DNA from: Chloroflexota bacterium
GTDB lineage: Bacteria > Chloroflexota > Limnocylindria > Limnocylindrales > CSP1-4
Length of the DNA: 21,199 nt
Reading direction: 5' to 3'
NCBI GenBank assembly: GCA_025935655.1
Contig: JAICUV010000026.1
Location: 1-21,199, forward strand
The position numbers and the translations under genes are program-made. Positions 20,282 to 21,199 of this stretch are shown here, in pieces. Position 1 is the first letter of the stretch, and the number at the start of each line of letters is the position of its first letter. The notes under the pieces were generated by a model. It was not told the origin of the DNA, searched no databases, and saw nothing but the letters and a program-made list of their open reading frames with translations.

Positions 20282-21199
20282 ATGAGCGCCTCCTCCGACG
20301 ACGCGCTGCGGCGGTTCATGCAGTCGCTCGTCGCACGCGACGCCTCACCCAACACGCGCCGGTCCTACGAGGCGACCGTCACCGCCTACCTCGACTGGAT
20401 CGACGAGCGGGGCACGGACTGGCGGACGCCCGGCCGCGCCGTCCTGCGCGCGTATCTCTCGGAGCTCACCGACGGGCATGCGAAGACGTCCGTCGCGCAG
20501 CGGCTCGCGGCGCTGCGTGCCTTCTACCGGTACTGCGCCCGGGCGGACCTCGTAGCGGGGGACCCGTGGGGCGCCATCGCGACGCCCCGCCTCCCGCGGC
20601 GCCTGCCCAAGGTGCTCGAGGTGGAGCAGGTCGAGGCGCTGCTCAGCGTCGTCGAGGGCGATCTCGACCGGGCCGACGCCGCCGGGGGCGGGTCCACCGG
20701 CATGGGCCGCGGGCGCCACGATCCGGACCTCGCGCGCGCCATCGCCCTGCGCGACCGCGCGCTCGTCGAGACCGCGTACGCCGCGGGGCTGCGCATCAGC
20801 GAGCTCGCGGCCGCGGACCTCGCGAGCCTGGACCTCAGGCGGGGACAGCTGCGGGTCCTGGGCAAGGGTCGCAAGGAGCGGATCGGGCTGCTGGGAGGGC
20901 CCGCGCGGGAGGCGCTGCGTGCGTACCTCGACGAGGGCCGACCGGAGCTCGCCCGACGCGCGCCCGAGGGCCGCGAGGAGCTCTCGGCCGTGTTCCTCAA
21001 CCAGCACGGCGCGGCGCTCGGCGTCCGAGGCCTGCGTGGCCGTCTCGACCGCCTGCGGCGCGAGGCGGGCCTGCCCGCGGGCGTGAGCCCGCACACGCTG
21101 CGCCACAGCTTCGCGACCCATCTCCTGGAGGGCGGCGCCGACCTGCGGGTCGTCCAGGAGCTCCTGGGCCACGAGAGCCTCGCGACGACACAGATCTAC
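20282..21199 (+). CDS. Tyrosine site-specific recombinase, XerC/XerD type (3' end outside window)
   Basis: Xer recombinases resolve chromosome dimers at dif sites during division. The 306 visible residues comprise the N-terminal core-binding (SAM-like) domain (about 7-95: RRFMQSLVARDASPNTRRSYEATVTAYLDW) and nearly the whole catalytic domain. All catalytic residues are seen: R171 (AGLRISEL), K195 (GKGRKER), H271 and R274 (HTLRHSF), H297 (LGHESL) and the nucleophile Y306 in TTQIY, which is the last codon of the window. Only the short C-terminal tail is missing. An insert of about 25 residues, Gly/Asp/Arg-rich (128-152), lies between the domain linker and the first catalytic Arg. XerC and XerD cannot be told apart here. 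The start is ATG 20282 by position; no good Shine-Dalgarno is present, and a 16-codon ORF overlaps it. Confidence 0.94.
   Translation, partial: MSASSDDALRRFMQSLVARDASPNTRRSYEATVTAYLDWIDERGTDWRTPGRAVLRAYLSELTDGHAKTSVAQRLAALRAFYRYCARADLVAGDPWGAIATPRLPRRLPKVLEVEQVEALLSVVEGDLDRADAAGGGSTGMGRGRHDPDLARAIALRDRALVETAYAAGLRISELAAADLASLDLRRGQLRVLGKGRKERIGLLGGPAREALRAYLDEGRPELARRAPEGREELSAVFLNQHGAALGVRGLRGRLDRLRREAGLPAGVSPHTLRHSFATHLLEGGADLRVVQELLGHESLATTQIY

Noticed and set aside
17755..20355. An 866-codon open frame on the minus strand opposite topA
   Set aside because: Length is explained by the lack of stops in GC-rich DNA. Composition is low-complexity (ARG/LEU/GLU runs) and topA on the other strand has full family motifs.
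20282..21199. The Xer-type recombinase as the integrase of a mobile element
   Set aside because: It sits behind topA in a housekeeping context with no phage or island genes visible, and its sequence reads like chromosomal XerC/XerD. The right flank is unseen.

Overview
This is a high-GC (roughly 70% by eye) bacterial chromosomal window in which every convincing gene lies on the + strand. It holds 18 protein-coding genes: partial ftsH at the left edge, 16 complete genes, and a tyrosine recombinase cut by the right edge. I see no tRNA, rRNA, insertion sequence, CRISPR array or prophage. GC content, the receiver-CpaE fusion, TrpB2, CAP-domain proteins and the topA-xer order would suit a Chloroflexota genome, perhaps the Limnocylindria/Ellin6529 lineage, but that placement is inference and was not checked against any database.

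Layout. 1-1077: C-terminal half of the FtsH protease, closed by a strong hairpin. 1208-2620: M20 metallopeptidase. 2742-3812: a stand-alone RecA-fold ATPase resembling the DnaB C-terminal domain. 3813-4072: a 260-bp gap. 4073-5183: inorganic pyrophosphatase and an overlapping 2H phosphoesterase (ThpR). 5249-6619: TrpB2-type tryptophan synthase beta chain. 6663-8389: small zinc-ribbon protein, prephenate dehydrogenase and Nudix hydrolase, tightly packed. 8496-11122: NfeD, SPFH/stomatin protein and alpha/beta hydrolase, a membrane cassette. 11225-12397: response-regulator receiver fused to a CpaE/MinD-like ATPase. 12469-15425: ComM and DprA, both linked to handling of transforming DNA. 15594-17189: surface protein with Ig-like repeats and a CAP domain, behind an apparently structured leader. 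17262-17723: unknown protein with an acidic tail. 17815-21199: topoisomerase I and XerC/XerD-type recombinase.

Most of this is housekeeping sequence in short co-directional operons, several joined by TGATG or other overlapping stop/start signals. The signals not explained by the genes are mainly in expression control. TANNNT-like -10 elements recur upstream of genes, and at least three sit 6 nt before the start codon, which predicts leaderless mRNAs. Two very short ORFs overlap the start codon of the next gene by four bases. The 5' leader of the CAP gene can form three stems plus a competing GNRA-loop hairpin. No clearly new multi-gene system is visible. The best leads are that leader, the leaderless/mini-ORF pattern, the orphan DnaB-like ATPase and the unknown acidic-tailed protein.
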